Shown here: piece by piece, positions 50,632 to 59,480 of the stretch
Position numbering within the stretch: position 1 is the stretch's first letter
How the letters are laid out: every line of letters starts with the position of its first letter
NCBI RefSeq assembly: GCF_019200975.1
Contig: NZ_JAHTMR010000003.1
Coordinates: forward strand, 93,639-157,638
Direction of reading: 5' to 3'
DNA from: Pseudomonas sp. PD9R
GTDB taxonomy: Bacteria; Pseudomonadota; Gammaproteobacteria; Pseudomonadales; Pseudomonadaceae
Length of the DNA stretch: 64,000 bases
The notes under the pieces: generated by a model
What the model was told of the DNA's origin: nothing
The model's database searches: none
Seen by the model: the letters and a program-made list of their open reading frames with translations, nothing else
Translations under genes and position numbers: made by a program

Positions 50632-51303
50632 ATGAAGTTAGCGTTAATGATGAGCAGCGTATGCATGGCCTCGATCGCGATGGTCGGTTGTGCCAGCAAA
50701 GTCGTGGAGCCCGATCAGTATTCCGGTTTTCTCAAGGACTACAGCCAGCTCAAGGAAGCCAAGTCGCCGTCTGGCGCAACGGTGATGCGCTGGGTAGATC
50801 CCAAGCTCGACATCAACAAGTTCACCCGTGTCTACGTCGAGCCGACCCAGCTCTATCCCAAGCCACAACCCACTGTGAAAATCCCCCAGGCGACCCTGAA
50901 CGGCATCACCGGTTACTACGATCAGGCGCTCAAGCGTGAAATCGGTAAATCCCTGCCGTTGGCAACGGGTCCTGGTCCGGGTGTGATCGTGGTGCGTGCC
51001 GCGATCACCGCCGTCAGCAGCAAGACCGAAGGTCTTAAGCCTTACGAAGTGATCCCGATTGCCCTGGTCGCCGCAGCGGTCAGCACGGCCAGCGGCATTC
51101 GTGATCAGGAAACCGACCTGGCCACTGAAGCCGTGTTCCTCGATGGCGGTACCAATCATGTGCTCGCCCAGGTTGTTCGCAAGGGCACCGGTAAACCGCT
51201 GGAAAACGACTCCCAAGTGATGAAGGCCGATGACGTCAAAGGCGTAATCGATGGCTGGGCGTCGGATTTGCATCAGTCGTATCTGAAACTCAAGGCCAAA
51301 TAA
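50632..51303 (+). CDS. DUF3313-family lipoprotein
   Basis: A 223-residue lipoprotein. The signal peptide ends in the lipobox MVGC (cysteine at residue 20), followed by ASKVVEPDQYSGFLKDYSQL, the start typical of DUF3313. The mature domain contains the VRAAITAVSSKTEGLKP segment. Likely anchored to the outer membrane. AGGAG precedes the ATG at 50632; the longer frame from 50551 is not used. Function unknown. Confidence 0.87.
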   Translation: MKLALMMSSVCMASIAMVGCASKVVEPDQYSGFLKDYSQLKEAKSPSGATVMRWVDPKLDINKFTRVYVEPTQLYPKPQPTVKIPQATLNGITGYYDQALKREIGKSLPLATGPGPGVIVVRAAITAVSSKTEGLKPYEVIPIALVAAAVSTASGIRDQETDLATEAVFLDGGTNHVLAQVVRKGTGKPLENDSQVMKADDVKGVIDGWASDLHQSYLKLKAK

Positions 51304-51346
51304 GCACCTGAACGCTTTACCCGCACGCCCGCGGTTGTTGTCTGAA

Positions 51347-51362
51347 GAGCAACCTGTTGCTC
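51347..51362. terminator. short inverted repeat between convergent genes
   Basis: GAGCAAC and GTTGCTC form a perfect stem with a CT loop, overlapping the stop of the minus-strand DUF3829 gene. No T run. Termination is only a possibility. Confidence 0.3.
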
Positions 51363-52353
51363 AATACTCGGCGCGGGCCAGCCGGTTGTAATAGCTGATG
51401 AGGGCGTCATAGCTGCGGGTGACGGTGTAGAAATCATCGCTCAATCGCTGCGGTTGGGCTTTGTTTTGCCAGTCCTTGTGCAGGGTGCCCAATGCTTTGA
51501 GGTACTGCTGCGTCGGCCTGGCAATTTCGGAATAGAGATAGATCGGTACTTTGTCCCGGTCACTTTGCGCAAATTGCGGGCGGAGGAACGGTTGACCGGA
51601 GTCCCAGGCCCGCTGCAGATCTTCCGTGGTTTTTGCCAGTGCCTGGGGCGTCAGGCTTCTGTTTTTTACACCTTCGCTGACCAGGTTCAGGGTGTCTTTG
51701 GCCTGAATCATGTAGGCAAGCAGATACCAATGGATGTCTTTACCCAGACGCGTTTCGAGCAATTTGATTTGCTGGCGGCGTTGTTCAAGGTCTAGTGTCT
51801 CGACGCGTTGTTTCAAGACGGTGGACGCTTCAAGATAGTCATCAGCCTTGAGCTTGAACTGTGAGGCAACGGCAGGCGCAAAGTCGTAGGTTCGCGATGA
51901 AAAGAAACGCTCTCGGTAAAAGTTGATCTGCTCAGTCAGTGGCGTCACACGTTGCAGCGCCTGTACGTAACGGTCGGCCATCAGCGATATCGGTTTGTCG
52001 TACTGCAAAAGGTTGAGCTTCTCGCTGATCTTCGCCGAGCAGATGTCCTTTTGCACGTAGCCTACATTCCACGGACCATTGTCGTTGAAGTCATGCTGGT
52101 TAGCCTCCCAGGCCCCAGTCGGATCTGCGGGATTCTGCGGGCGTTGATACAACGCATAGGCCACTCGCCAATGCACGTCGACCCGATTGAGGCAGTCGAT
52201 GACCGGGCTCTGCGCGTTGGCCTGGGCCGTGACGGGGGCGTCGTGGTTATCGAGCCACAGGTCGATGCGGGCAAAGGGTTTGCTGGCCCCTGTCAGGCCC
52301 ATCAATACGAGCCCCAGCACCAACCCGACAGGAAACAGAAAGTTGGGATTCAT
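51361..52353 (-). CDS. DUF3829/YiiG-like exported protein
   Basis: A 330-residue protein with an N-terminal hydrophobic segment (FLFPVGLVLGLVLMGLTGA) serving as signal or anchor. The mostly helical domain is of the DUF3829 type, seen in NVGYVQKDICSAKISEKLNL and the C-terminal DDFYTVTRSYDALISYYN. There is no lipobox. Its ATG overlaps the stop of the J-domain gene as ATGA, so the two are a coupled pair. The longer frame upstream lies inside that gene. Function unknown. Confidence 0.78.
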   Translation of the reverse strand: MNPNFLFPVGLVLGLVLMGLTGASKPFARIDLWLDNHDAPVTAQANAQSPVIDCLNRVDVHWRVAYALYQRPQNPADPTGAWEANQHDFNDNGPWNVGYVQKDICSAKISEKLNLLQYDKPISLMADRYVQALQRVTPLTEQINFYRERFFSSRTYDFAPAVASQFKLKADDYLEASTVLKQRVETLDLEQRRQQIKLLETRLGKDIHWYLLAYMIQAKDTLNLVSEGVKNRSLTPQALAKTTEDLQRAWDSGQPFLRPQFAQSDRDKVPIYLYSEIARPTQQYLKALGTLHKDWQNKAQPQRLSDDFYTVTRSYDALISYYNRLARAEY

Positions 52354-53996
52354 GGCCGGTACTCCTTGCCATACCACTGTTCGACGGTCGCGGGCGCGCT
52401 GCATTCGGCGGAACTGGCCGGCATGCGACTGCAAAAGCGCTCTGCCCACTGCTGCAATCCCTGGTTGTGGTTGACCGTGCCCTGGTTGGAAATCACTTTG
52501 AGCACACCGAGCAGGACGATCAGCAGCAAGACGCCTGCGCCTGTCAGGCCGCGTTTCAAAATCGGGCTGGAGCGTTCCCAGGAAACACGCGGATTGAGCC
52601 GTCGTCTGCGCAGCAGGCCGACAGCCAATAACGTCGTCACGTAGACGCTGCTGGCGATCAGGCCGAAGACATAGCCCAATCCCACGGCCATGACCGCGCC
52701 GGGAATCAGGTCGCGCAGCCACCCGAACCATGCCGAATCAGGGTTGCCACCCGGCAACAAGCGCGCACTGAGTTGATCATCCAGCAACCACCAGCGATGG
52801 GCGAGTTGATGGCTGGTCCAGTGGAGCGCCGCGCCGCCTATTCCAAAAATCACCGACCAGAACACGGCGATGCTGATCAAACCACCCAGGCGAGTGCCCT
52901 CGGGCGCGTACTGCACAAAGGTGCCGATCAGGCAGGCAAAGGCGATCCCCAGGTACATCGGCCAGCTATTGAAGGTGTGCTCCCACTCACGCCAGAAGAA
53001 GGGGGTTGCGCCAGGCATTGCCTCGCACAGTGGCCGATGGTTGGCGTATAGCGCCGAGCTCAATTGACGGCACTGCACCCAGTCTTCATCACGCAGGCGC
53101 CGGGCCAATGCCCGACGCTGGCTGAAGCTCCATGGGCCCAACAACAGGCGTGCGGCGCGATGCTCTGGCGTTGCACAGGGTTGAGTGGCCAGAAGTTGCT
53201 GGCGAGCAATGAATATCGGCGCCTCATGCCGGGCAATCAAACCCTTCCATTCGGTATCCGGGCACGTGTTGCCCGCGCCCGTGCACCAACCCTGGCCGAT
53301 GCTGACCGCCTCGAAAATGGCCGATGACCAGTAACGGCTGTCCAGTAACAAACGGCTCAACAACCGATTGAACCATTGGCGGTGATGCTCACCATTGAGC
53401 CAGCGATATTGCGAGCGTTGCGCATAAGCCTGCAAAAAACCGTCGCTGTCTTCGCGCTCAAGGGCCTCGCGCAAGGGCTGCACCATTCGCAGCTGCTGGA
53501 GCTCCAGCAACAGATCGATCTGTTCTTCATCGAGTTCAAGACGTTGCCAGGCACTGAACCAATGGAACGTGTCAATCGCCCACTCCAACTGGGCCTGGGA
53601 TGTTTCGGGATGTTCGACGCAATGACGCAGCAACGCGTTTTCCAGTGCGTCGACCGCGCCGTGATCAAGGGCAGCGGTATATTGCCGTTCGAGCTCCCGG
53701 GTACCGATGCCCTCCAGCGAACGCGTGCCCCCGTGCGACGTGGCGACTTCCATTACCGAGAGGTCATTCAGGACCCAGGCGCCCGCGACGCCCTGACTTT
53801 CCTCGCTGAACTGCTCCCATTCCTTGTGCTGCAAGGCTTGTTCGTAGGCATCACGCAGGCGCTGAAACCCCTCGGGGTCTTCATCGGGCCGGGTCTGTTT
53901 GAGCAATGTCGCGTATTGGCGTTTGATACTGCGCGTATCGGCGTCGGCCGAGAGGCCAAGGACAGTCCAGCAACTCATTTGCGTGTGCAACTCCAT
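52350..53996 (-). CDS. membrane protein with degenerate N-terminal J domain
   Basis: A 548-residue protein. Residues 7-60 form a J-like domain (CWTVLGLSADADTRSIKRQY) in which the HPD motif that stimulates Hsp70 is replaced by RPD (36-38). A helical region follows, and the C-terminal half has about five membrane segments (for example MYLGIAFACLIGTFVQYA). The design resembles the DjlB/DjlC type of Hsp70-related membrane proteins in E. coli. Without the histidine, DnaK stimulation is doubtful. It is translationally coupled with the DUF3829 gene. The start at 53996 has only a weak AGG site. Confidence 0.75.
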   Translation of the reverse strand: MELHTQMSCWTVLGLSADADTRSIKRQYATLLKQTRPDEDPEGFQRLRDAYEQALQHKEWEQFSEESQGVAGAWVLNDLSVMEVATSHGGTRSLEGIGTRELERQYTAALDHGAVDALENALLRHCVEHPETSQAQLEWAIDTFHWFSAWQRLELDEEQIDLLLELQQLRMVQPLREALEREDSDGFLQAYAQRSQYRWLNGEHHRQWFNRLLSRLLLDSRYWSSAIFEAVSIGQGWCTGAGNTCPDTEWKGLIARHEAPIFIARQQLLATQPCATPEHRAARLLLGPWSFSQRRALARRLRDEDWVQCRQLSSALYANHRPLCEAMPGATPFFWREWEHTFNSWPMYLGIAFACLIGTFVQYAPEGTRLGGLISIAVFWSVIFGIGGAALHWTSHQLAHRWWLLDDQLSARLLPGGNPDSAWFGWLRDLIPGAVMAVGLGYVFGLIASSVYVTTLLAVGLLRRRRLNPRVSWERSSPILKRGLTGAGVLLLIVLLGVLKVISNQGTVNHNQGLQQWAERFCSRMPASSAECSAPATVEQWYGKEYRP

Positions 53997-54080
53997 GAAA
54001 ACCTGCGACGCGATTCAGTGGTGGCAATATGATTCTGCGCACACTACCTGTTTCGCGTCGAAAAGTCCTCCGGGCCGGGC

Positions 54081-56594
54081 TCAGTTGCCGCCAAACCACC
54101 GGAAATACGGGTTCCCGCCATCCCCGCGCATCACCTCACGCGCATCCCTGGCCCAGGCGTCCCGGTCACCGTCATACGCATGCAGGCTTGCCCGGTAGAA
54201 CAGCATCAAGCGTTGCTGGTGGGTGTTCATCCGTTCGATGAAACCCGCATCGGCATTCACCAATGGCGGCGCGATGTGCAGATCCAGCAAGGCCGGCAGC
54301 ACGCGGGTGATTTCCTTGGCGCGTACCCATGGCGCATATTCGATTCGCGGCTGGTCATCGGTCACGGGTTGCGCGTCGGCGGCGAAGCGTTCAAGGCCGG
54401 CGCGATCAGTGACCCAAGTGGCGAGCAATGCGGCGGACGAACCGATGCCGACATCCTGCAAGGTGCTGCGCACGCTGTCCTGCTGAAAGCGCTGGGTGAT
54501 TTTTGCGGCATCCAGTTCGATCGGTTCCAGTGAACCCACCAGCAACATCTCGTGGAATTCGCTGGTCCACAAAGTGGCGTAAGGGAAGACATCAAGAAAG
54601 CTGCGCACCAGCGAGCGCGAGTCGTCGATGTTTTGCGTGGGCAGTGGCAGCCACTGGGCAACCAGGCCCTGTTTCTGCAGACGGCTGGCGGCCAATTGGT
54701 AGAAATCTCGGGAATACAGGTTCACCACGCCGGCAGCGGAGGGCGGTGGTGGTTCAAGCGTGATCAGATCGTAGCGCTGCGGATTACGCAGCAATTCCTG
54801 GCGACCGTCGCGCAGGCGCACGTCAACGCCCGGATCGGCCGCCGCATTGAAGTTGCCCTTGAACAGCGGGGCGGCTTTGACCACTGAAGGCAGCAACTCG
54901 GCGACGACGCGATGTTCCAGACCCGGATAGCGGGTCAGGGCACCGGCGGTGATGCCGGTGCCGAAACCGATCACCAGCGCCGAGCGCGGTTCACCGTTGT
55001 GGATCAGTAGCGGCAGCAGCGCCTGAATCCGCATGTAGCGCAGGGACGGCATGGCGTCGCCGGTATTGGACACGCCCTGGATATACAGACGCTGGAAGGC
55101 TTTTTCGCCTTTGCCCTGGGTAACCACGGCGACAGTGCCGCCGCGTCCTTCTTCGTAGAACGCCAGCGTGCCATTGCGCGCGCCGGGCAGCAGGCTGGCC
55201 AGTTTGTCCATCGGGGTCAGCAGCGCCAGCGCCACCGATAACAGGCCGATCGCGACCACGCCCTGACGCCGGCCTTTTTTGACCCCATGACCCTTGCGCA
55301 CCGCGAAATAGCCGATTCCGGCGGCGATGATCGCCAACAGGCCAAGGGTGCGTACCAGTCCCAACAGCGGGATCAGCACAAAACCGCAGAGCATCACGCC
55401 GATGATTCCGCCCAGGGTATTGAACGCCACGACTTCACCGACATTGCGCCCCACATGGTCGCGCCCGACGCTCAAGCGCAGGGCCACGGGAAACGCGGCG
55501 CCAAGCAGCACGGTCGGCACAAACACAATGCTCAAGGCTGCCACCGCAAAACGGGCACTCATGCCCAGCAATTCACTGGCCCCCAATGACAGCATCCAGG
55601 CCTCTGCCACGCTTTGTACGACTACCAGCCAGCGTCCCAGCAAGGCAATTTCCAGCAGGGCGATCAACCCGGCGCCGGCGATCAACAGGCCGAATACGCC
55701 CCAGGGATCGCGCAGGCGATCAACCCGACGGGAGAGCAGGGCGCTCCCCAGAAAAAGACCAGTGAGGTACGTCGCCAACACCACGGCGAAGGCGTAGGTG
55801 CGCGTGCTCATGAACTGCACGATGGACTGCGACCAGACCACTTCGTAGCCGAGCGCCACGCCGCCGGCAATCGAATACAGCCACAGCGCCAGGCGATCCG
55901 GTGCTTTCTCGGCGTGGTGTTTGGCCGGGGCTTCAACGGGCAGGGAGCGATGGCGCTGGAACCATATCGCACCGGCGGCGGCCAGCAGGTTCAGCATTGC
56001 AGCGGCCAGCGCACTGCCGCGTACGCCGAGGGTAGCGATCAGCACGAAGGCGGCGAGCAGGGTGCCGGCGATGGCGCCAGCGGTGTTCGCGGCATAAAGA
56101 TGCCCGCCGGCCTTGCCCAGTTGCTGCGGGTCGGTGGCCAGCGAGCGAACCAGCACCGGCAGCGTGCCGCCCATCAGCAACGCCGGAATGCCCACGAGGG
56201 CAAACGGCAGTACCCAGGCCGCGAGGCCTACATGTTCTTCCAACCAGGCAAACGGGCTGGCCGCGAGGCTCATGGCAAACGTCGCGCCGACACCCAATAT
56301 CGCCACCAGCACTTCCAGCCCGGCATACAACAGCACCGGTTGCTGCAAGCGGTCCGCCCAGCGCCCGAACACCAAGCCGCCCAAGGCCAACCCTGCAAAG
56401 AACGCACTGATCCCGGTGGTGATGGCGTACACCTCGACGCCCACCACCAACGACAGTTGCTTGATCCACAGCACCTGATACACCAACGCCGCGGCGCCGG
56501 AGACGAACAGCAACAGGGCGGGGATCAACAGCGCCGGGGAGGCGACGTTCGGGGCAGGTATGGCCGACGACTTGCTGGCGACACGTGAGGACAT
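54081..56594 (-). CDS. fused MFS-type membrane and spermidine-synthase-like protein
   Basis: An 837-residue fusion. About the first 490 residues contain a dozen or more hydrophobic helices of MFS-like type (LALGGLVFGRWADRL). The rest is a spermidine-synthase-like Rossmann domain with SALVIGFGTGITAGAL and VDVRLRDGRQELLRNPQRYD, plus the acidic site in DLITLEPPPPSAAG. Such fusions are common in bacteria; their substrate is not known, and aminopropyl transfer is not assured. It is a single gene, with an intervening REP pair before the sulfatase gene. Confidence 0.87.
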   Translation of the reverse strand: MSSRVASKSSAIPAPNVASPALLIPALLLFVSGAAALVYQVLWIKQLSLVVGVEVYAITTGISAFFAGLALGGLVFGRWADRLQQPVLLYAGLEVLVAILGVGATFAMSLAASPFAWLEEHVGLAAWVLPFALVGIPALLMGGTLPVLVRSLATDPQQLGKAGGHLYAANTAGAIAGTLLAAFVLIATLGVRGSALAAAMLNLLAAAGAIWFQRHRSLPVEAPAKHHAEKAPDRLALWLYSIAGGVALGYEVVWSQSIVQFMSTRTYAFAVVLATYLTGLFLGSALLSRRVDRLRDPWGVFGLLIAGAGLIALLEIALLGRWLVVVQSVAEAWMLSLGASELLGMSARFAVAALSIVFVPTVLLGAAFPVALRLSVGRDHVGRNVGEVVAFNTLGGIIGVMLCGFVLIPLLGLVRTLGLLAIIAAGIGYFAVRKGHGVKKGRRQGVVAIGLLSVALALLTPMDKLASLLPGARNGTLAFYEEGRGGTVAVVTQGKGEKAFQRLYIQGVSNTGDAMPSLRYMRIQALLPLLIHNGEPRSALVIGFGTGITAGALTRYPGLEHRVVAELLPSVVKAAPLFKGNFNAAADPGVDVRLRDGRQELLRNPQRYDLITLEPPPPSAAGVVNLYSRDFYQLAASRLQKQGLVAQWLPLPTQNIDDSRSLVRSFLDVFPYATLWTSEFHEMLLVGSLEPIELDAAKITQRFQQDSVRSTLQDVGIGSSAALLATWVTDRAGLERFAADAQPVTDDQPRIEYAPWVRAKEITRVLPALLDLHIAPPLVNADAGFIERMNTHQQRLMLFYRASLHAYDGDRDAWARDAREVMRGDGGNPYFRWFGGN

Positions 56595-56636
56595 GGGTTT
56601 GTTGCCTTATACAGTTAGCCAATAAACATCAATCAA

Positions 56637-56722
56637 TGTAGGAGCTGCCGAAGGCTGCGATCTTTTGATCTTGATCTTAAAAAGCAAGATCAAAAGATCG
56701 CAGCCTTCGGCAGCTCCTACAG
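56637..56722. repeat. REP pair (GGAGCTGCCG family)
   Basis: Inverted copies TGTAGGAGCTGCCGAAGGCT and AGCCTTCGGCAGCTCCTACA with an AT-rich spacer containing its own inverted sequence (CTTGATCTT/AAGATCAAAAG). Confidence 0.9.
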
Positions 56723-56749
56723 GGAGTGTGTTCACACTCCGGAAATAGG

Positions 56750-56775
56750 GCCGCTCGCCGATGAAGGCGAGCGGC
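56750..56775 (-). terminator. hairpin after the arylsulfatase gene
   Basis: GCCGCTCGCC and GGCGAGCGGC form a perfect 10-base stem with a six-base loop, 12 bases past the minus-strand sulfatase stop. On the minus strand CCTATTT follows. A second small stem (GGAGTGTG/CACACTCC, about 56723-56740) adjoins. Confidence 0.65.
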
Positions 56776-56787
56776 GGTCACGCGGTT

Positions 56788-58377
56788 TTACTGTGGCGCG
56801 GGTGCAGCTTTCATTTTTTCAGCAATTTTTGCATCTACCGCAGCACGGATCTGGTCGATGCTGAAGCTCGCCGGTTTCTGGCTTGGTGGATATTCGATGA
56901 ACGTTTGCAGGAACCCGGCCGCTTTTTGTACCGCTTGGGCGGCCAGGTAGACGTTCTTGGTTTGCCAATCGTAATACTGGTCGGAAACCACGTCGGCGCG
57001 TTCGTACGGGTCCATTCTCAGGTTGAGAATTTTCGGTACGCGCAGGCACACGAACGGTTCGCTCCAGACTTTAAAGCCGCCTGGTTCGCGCTGTTCGCAG
57101 AACACTACCTTCCAGTTATCGAAGCGCATCGATACCAGCACGCCGTCGTCGTTGAAGTAGTAAAACTCCTTACGCTCGCCTTTTGGCTGTTGGCCGGTCA
57201 GGTACGGCAGCTGGTTGAAACCGTCCAGGTGCACCTTGAAGTTAGTGCCGCCCGACGTCGGTGCCCAGCCTTTGAGCAGTTTGTTTTTCACGTCGGTTTC
57301 GCCAGCCGCTGCAAGCAGCGTCGGGAACCAGTCCATGCCCGAGAACATCTCGTTGGACACTTCACCGGCCTTGATCTTGCCCGGCCAGCGAATGATCGCC
57401 GGTACGCGATAAGCGCCTTCCCAGTTGGAGTTCTTCTCGTTACGGAACGGCGTGGTTGCCGCGTCCGGCCAAGAGAACTGGTTCGGGCCGTTGTCGGTGG
57501 TGTACACAACGATGGTGTTGTCGGCAACTTTCAGGTCGTCGATGGTTTTCAGCAGTTTGCCGACGTCGGCGTCGTGCTCAAGCATGCCGTCCGCGTATTC
57601 GTTGCCAGGCATGCCGCTCTGGCCCTTCATCGAATCGCGTACATGAGTGAACACGTGCATGCGCGTGGTGTTCATCCAGACGAAGAACGGTTTGTCCGCC
57701 TTGACCTGTTTCTCGATGAACGCCTGCGCCGCAGCGGTGGTTTCGTCGTCGATGGTTTCCATGCGCTTGGTGGTCAGCGCGCCGGTGTCTTCGATTTTAC
57801 CGTCCGCAAAGCTATGGATTACACCGCGCGGAGTGTTGGCCTTGACGAACTCGGCGTCATCCTTGGGCCAGTACGGCCGCTCGGGTTCTTCTTCGGCGTT
57901 GAGGTGATAGAGGTTGCCGAAGAACTCGTCGAAACCATGGTTGGTCGGCAGGTATTCATCCTTGTCGCCCAAGTGGTTCTTGCCGAACTGGCCCGTGGCG
58001 TAGCCTTGGGACTTGAGTGCCTGGGCGATGGTGATGTCACGTTTTTGCAGGCCCACCGGAGCGCCCGGAATACCGACTTTCGATAGACCCGTACGCAGCG
58101 GCGTCTGACCGGTGATGAACGAAGACCGTCCGGCCGTGCAGCTGTTCTCCGCGTAATAGTCGGTGAACATCATGCCTTCCTTGGCGATGCGGTCGATGTT
58201 CGGAGTCTTGTACCCGACCACGCCCATGGAATAGGCACTGATGTTGGTCTGGCCGATGTCATCGCCGAAGATCACCAGAATGTTGGGTTTTTCGGCTGCC
58301 CCGGCAGTTGCCGAAATCGCCATGACCGAGGTCGCCACCAGCGCGAGCTTCGGTAGCCATTTGCGTATGCGAGTCAT
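56788..58377 (-). CDS. exported arylsulfatase
   Basis: A 529-residue sulfatase of the alkaline-phosphatase superfamily with a signal peptide (LALVATSVMAISATAGAA, cleavage near residue 28). The metal-binding start KPNILVIFGDDIG is followed by the formylglycine site C80-TAGR. This has Ala in place of the usual Pro (CxPxR), an accepted CxAxR form. It hydrolyses sulfate esters in the periplasm after conversion of C80 to formylglycine. AAGGAGC precedes the ATG at 58377; the extra 42 codons of the open frame lack a signal. It is the last gene of the second Bat operon, 74 bases after the HAD gene. Confidence 0.9.
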   Translation of the reverse strand: MTRIRKWLPKLALVATSVMAISATAGAAEKPNILVIFGDDIGQTNISAYSMGVVGYKTPNIDRIAKEGMMFTDYYAENSCTAGRSSFITGQTPLRTGLSKVGIPGAPVGLQKRDITIAQALKSQGYATGQFGKNHLGDKDEYLPTNHGFDEFFGNLYHLNAEEEPERPYWPKDDAEFVKANTPRGVIHSFADGKIEDTGALTTKRMETIDDETTAAAQAFIEKQVKADKPFFVWMNTTRMHVFTHVRDSMKGQSGMPGNEYADGMLEHDADVGKLLKTIDDLKVADNTIVVYTTDNGPNQFSWPDAATTPFRNEKNSNWEGAYRVPAIIRWPGKIKAGEVSNEMFSGMDWFPTLLAAAGETDVKNKLLKGWAPTSGGTNFKVHLDGFNQLPYLTGQQPKGERKEFYYFNDDGVLVSMRFDNWKVVFCEQREPGGFKVWSEPFVCLRVPKILNLRMDPYERADVVSDQYYDWQTKNVYLAAQAVQKAAGFLQTFIEYPPSQKPASFSIDQIRAAVDAKIAEKMKAAPAPQ

Positions 58378-58451
58378 CTGACTTGCTCCTTCCTTTTCTC
58401 TTACGTCGCTCAGTGCGACAAACGTTTTTAGCGGTCCTGCGTTACGCTTTT

Positions 58452-59480
58452 TTATTGCACTTGCTCGGTGGTGGCGGCGTCGTAAGGGTAGATCCGGCGC
58501 CATTCGGCAGCCATGTCGACGACGGTCCAGCCACTTTTATTGGCTATGTCCAGGGCCTTGTCCAGGCGGCCGATTTGCGATTGGCGGTCATAGGCCCATT
58601 CGCGTTTGGCGTCGGTGTGATGCACCAGCCCCATAAATCGTTTGCCCGGCCCTGCGGCAGTCCACTGCAACATTTGCAGGTCACCGTCAGAGTTGCCGAA
58701 CGCGAGAATCGGTCGCTTGCCGATAACGGCGTCGATGCTTTCCGGTTTGCCCGGACCGTCATCGTTGTGCGCCAGTTTGGGTGTGCGCAGGATCGACGTT
58801 TTGCCATCCTTGTCCTGAAACGCGGTGACAAACGTGGTGCCGATCACCTGCTCGGGCGGGATGCCGTAGACCTTCTCGGCAAAGGCGCGCATGAAGCCGG
58901 TGTCACCGCCGGAGACGATGTAGGTCTTGAAGTTCTGGCTACGCAGGTAATCGAGCATTTCCAGCATTGGCTGGAAGACCATTTCGGTGTACAGCTTGCC
59001 GGTTTTCGGATGTTTGGCCTGGCTCAGCCAGGTCTTGGCGTAGTCATCGAAGGCTTCGGTGGTCATGCCAGTATGGGTTGCCCCAAAGATCTTCATGATC
59101 CCACCCATGCCGGCGGCGGCCAGGGCCTTGTGGTCATTTTCCAGTACCGCCTTGAACGGCTGGGTGGTTTTCCATTCCGGGTGCTGTGGCGCCGTGCGCT
59201 TGACCTCTTCCAGGGCAAACAGCAACTCGAAATACATCGGTTGCTCGCTCCACAAGGTGCCGTCGTTGTCGAATACGGCGATGCGGTCCTCGGGTTTGAC
59301 GAAGTCCTTGCTGCTTTGATCGGTCACTGCCTGGACGAACTCGATGATGTTCTTTTTCGACGGGCCATCGTTCCATGACGGTAATGGTTCGGCGGCCTGC
59401 ACCAGCAATGGCAGGCTCAAGGCCAGGGTCAGCAGAAACTTAAACCCGTGAATCTGGCGCAGCGATAGCGGGTTCATCAT
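58452..59480 (-). CDS. exported HAD-family phosphatase
   Basis: A 342-residue HAD hydrolase with a signal peptide ([17 protein letters not shown]). Motif I is D70-NDGT ([11 protein letters not shown]), motif II is in KTYIVSGGD, and the motif IV acidic pair lies in [12 protein letters not shown]. This is a PSP-like phosphatase located in the periplasm. It starts at 59480 with AAGGA upstream and overlaps the BatD-2 stop as ATGA, so it belongs to the operon. A periplasmic phosphatase beside a sulfatase suggests handling of sulfated or phosphorylated substrates. Substrate unknown. Confidence 0.83.
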   Translation of the reverse strand: MMNPLSLRQIHGFKFLLTLALSLPLLVQAAEPLPSWNDGPSKKNIIEFVQAVTDQSSKDFVKPEDRIAVFDNDGTLWSEQPMYFELLFALEEVKRTAPQHPEWKTTQPFKAVLENDHKALAAAGMGGIMKIFGATHTGMTTEAFDDYAKTWLSQAKHPKTGKLYTEMVFQPMLEMLDYLRSQNFKTYIVSGGDTGFMRAFAEKVYGIPPEQVIGTTFVTAFQDKDGKTSILRTPKLAHNDDGPGKPESIDAVIGKRPILAFGNSDGDLQMLQWTAAGPGKRFMGLVHHTDAKREWAYDRQSQIGRLDKALDIANKSGWTVVDMAAEWRRIYPYDAATTEQVQ

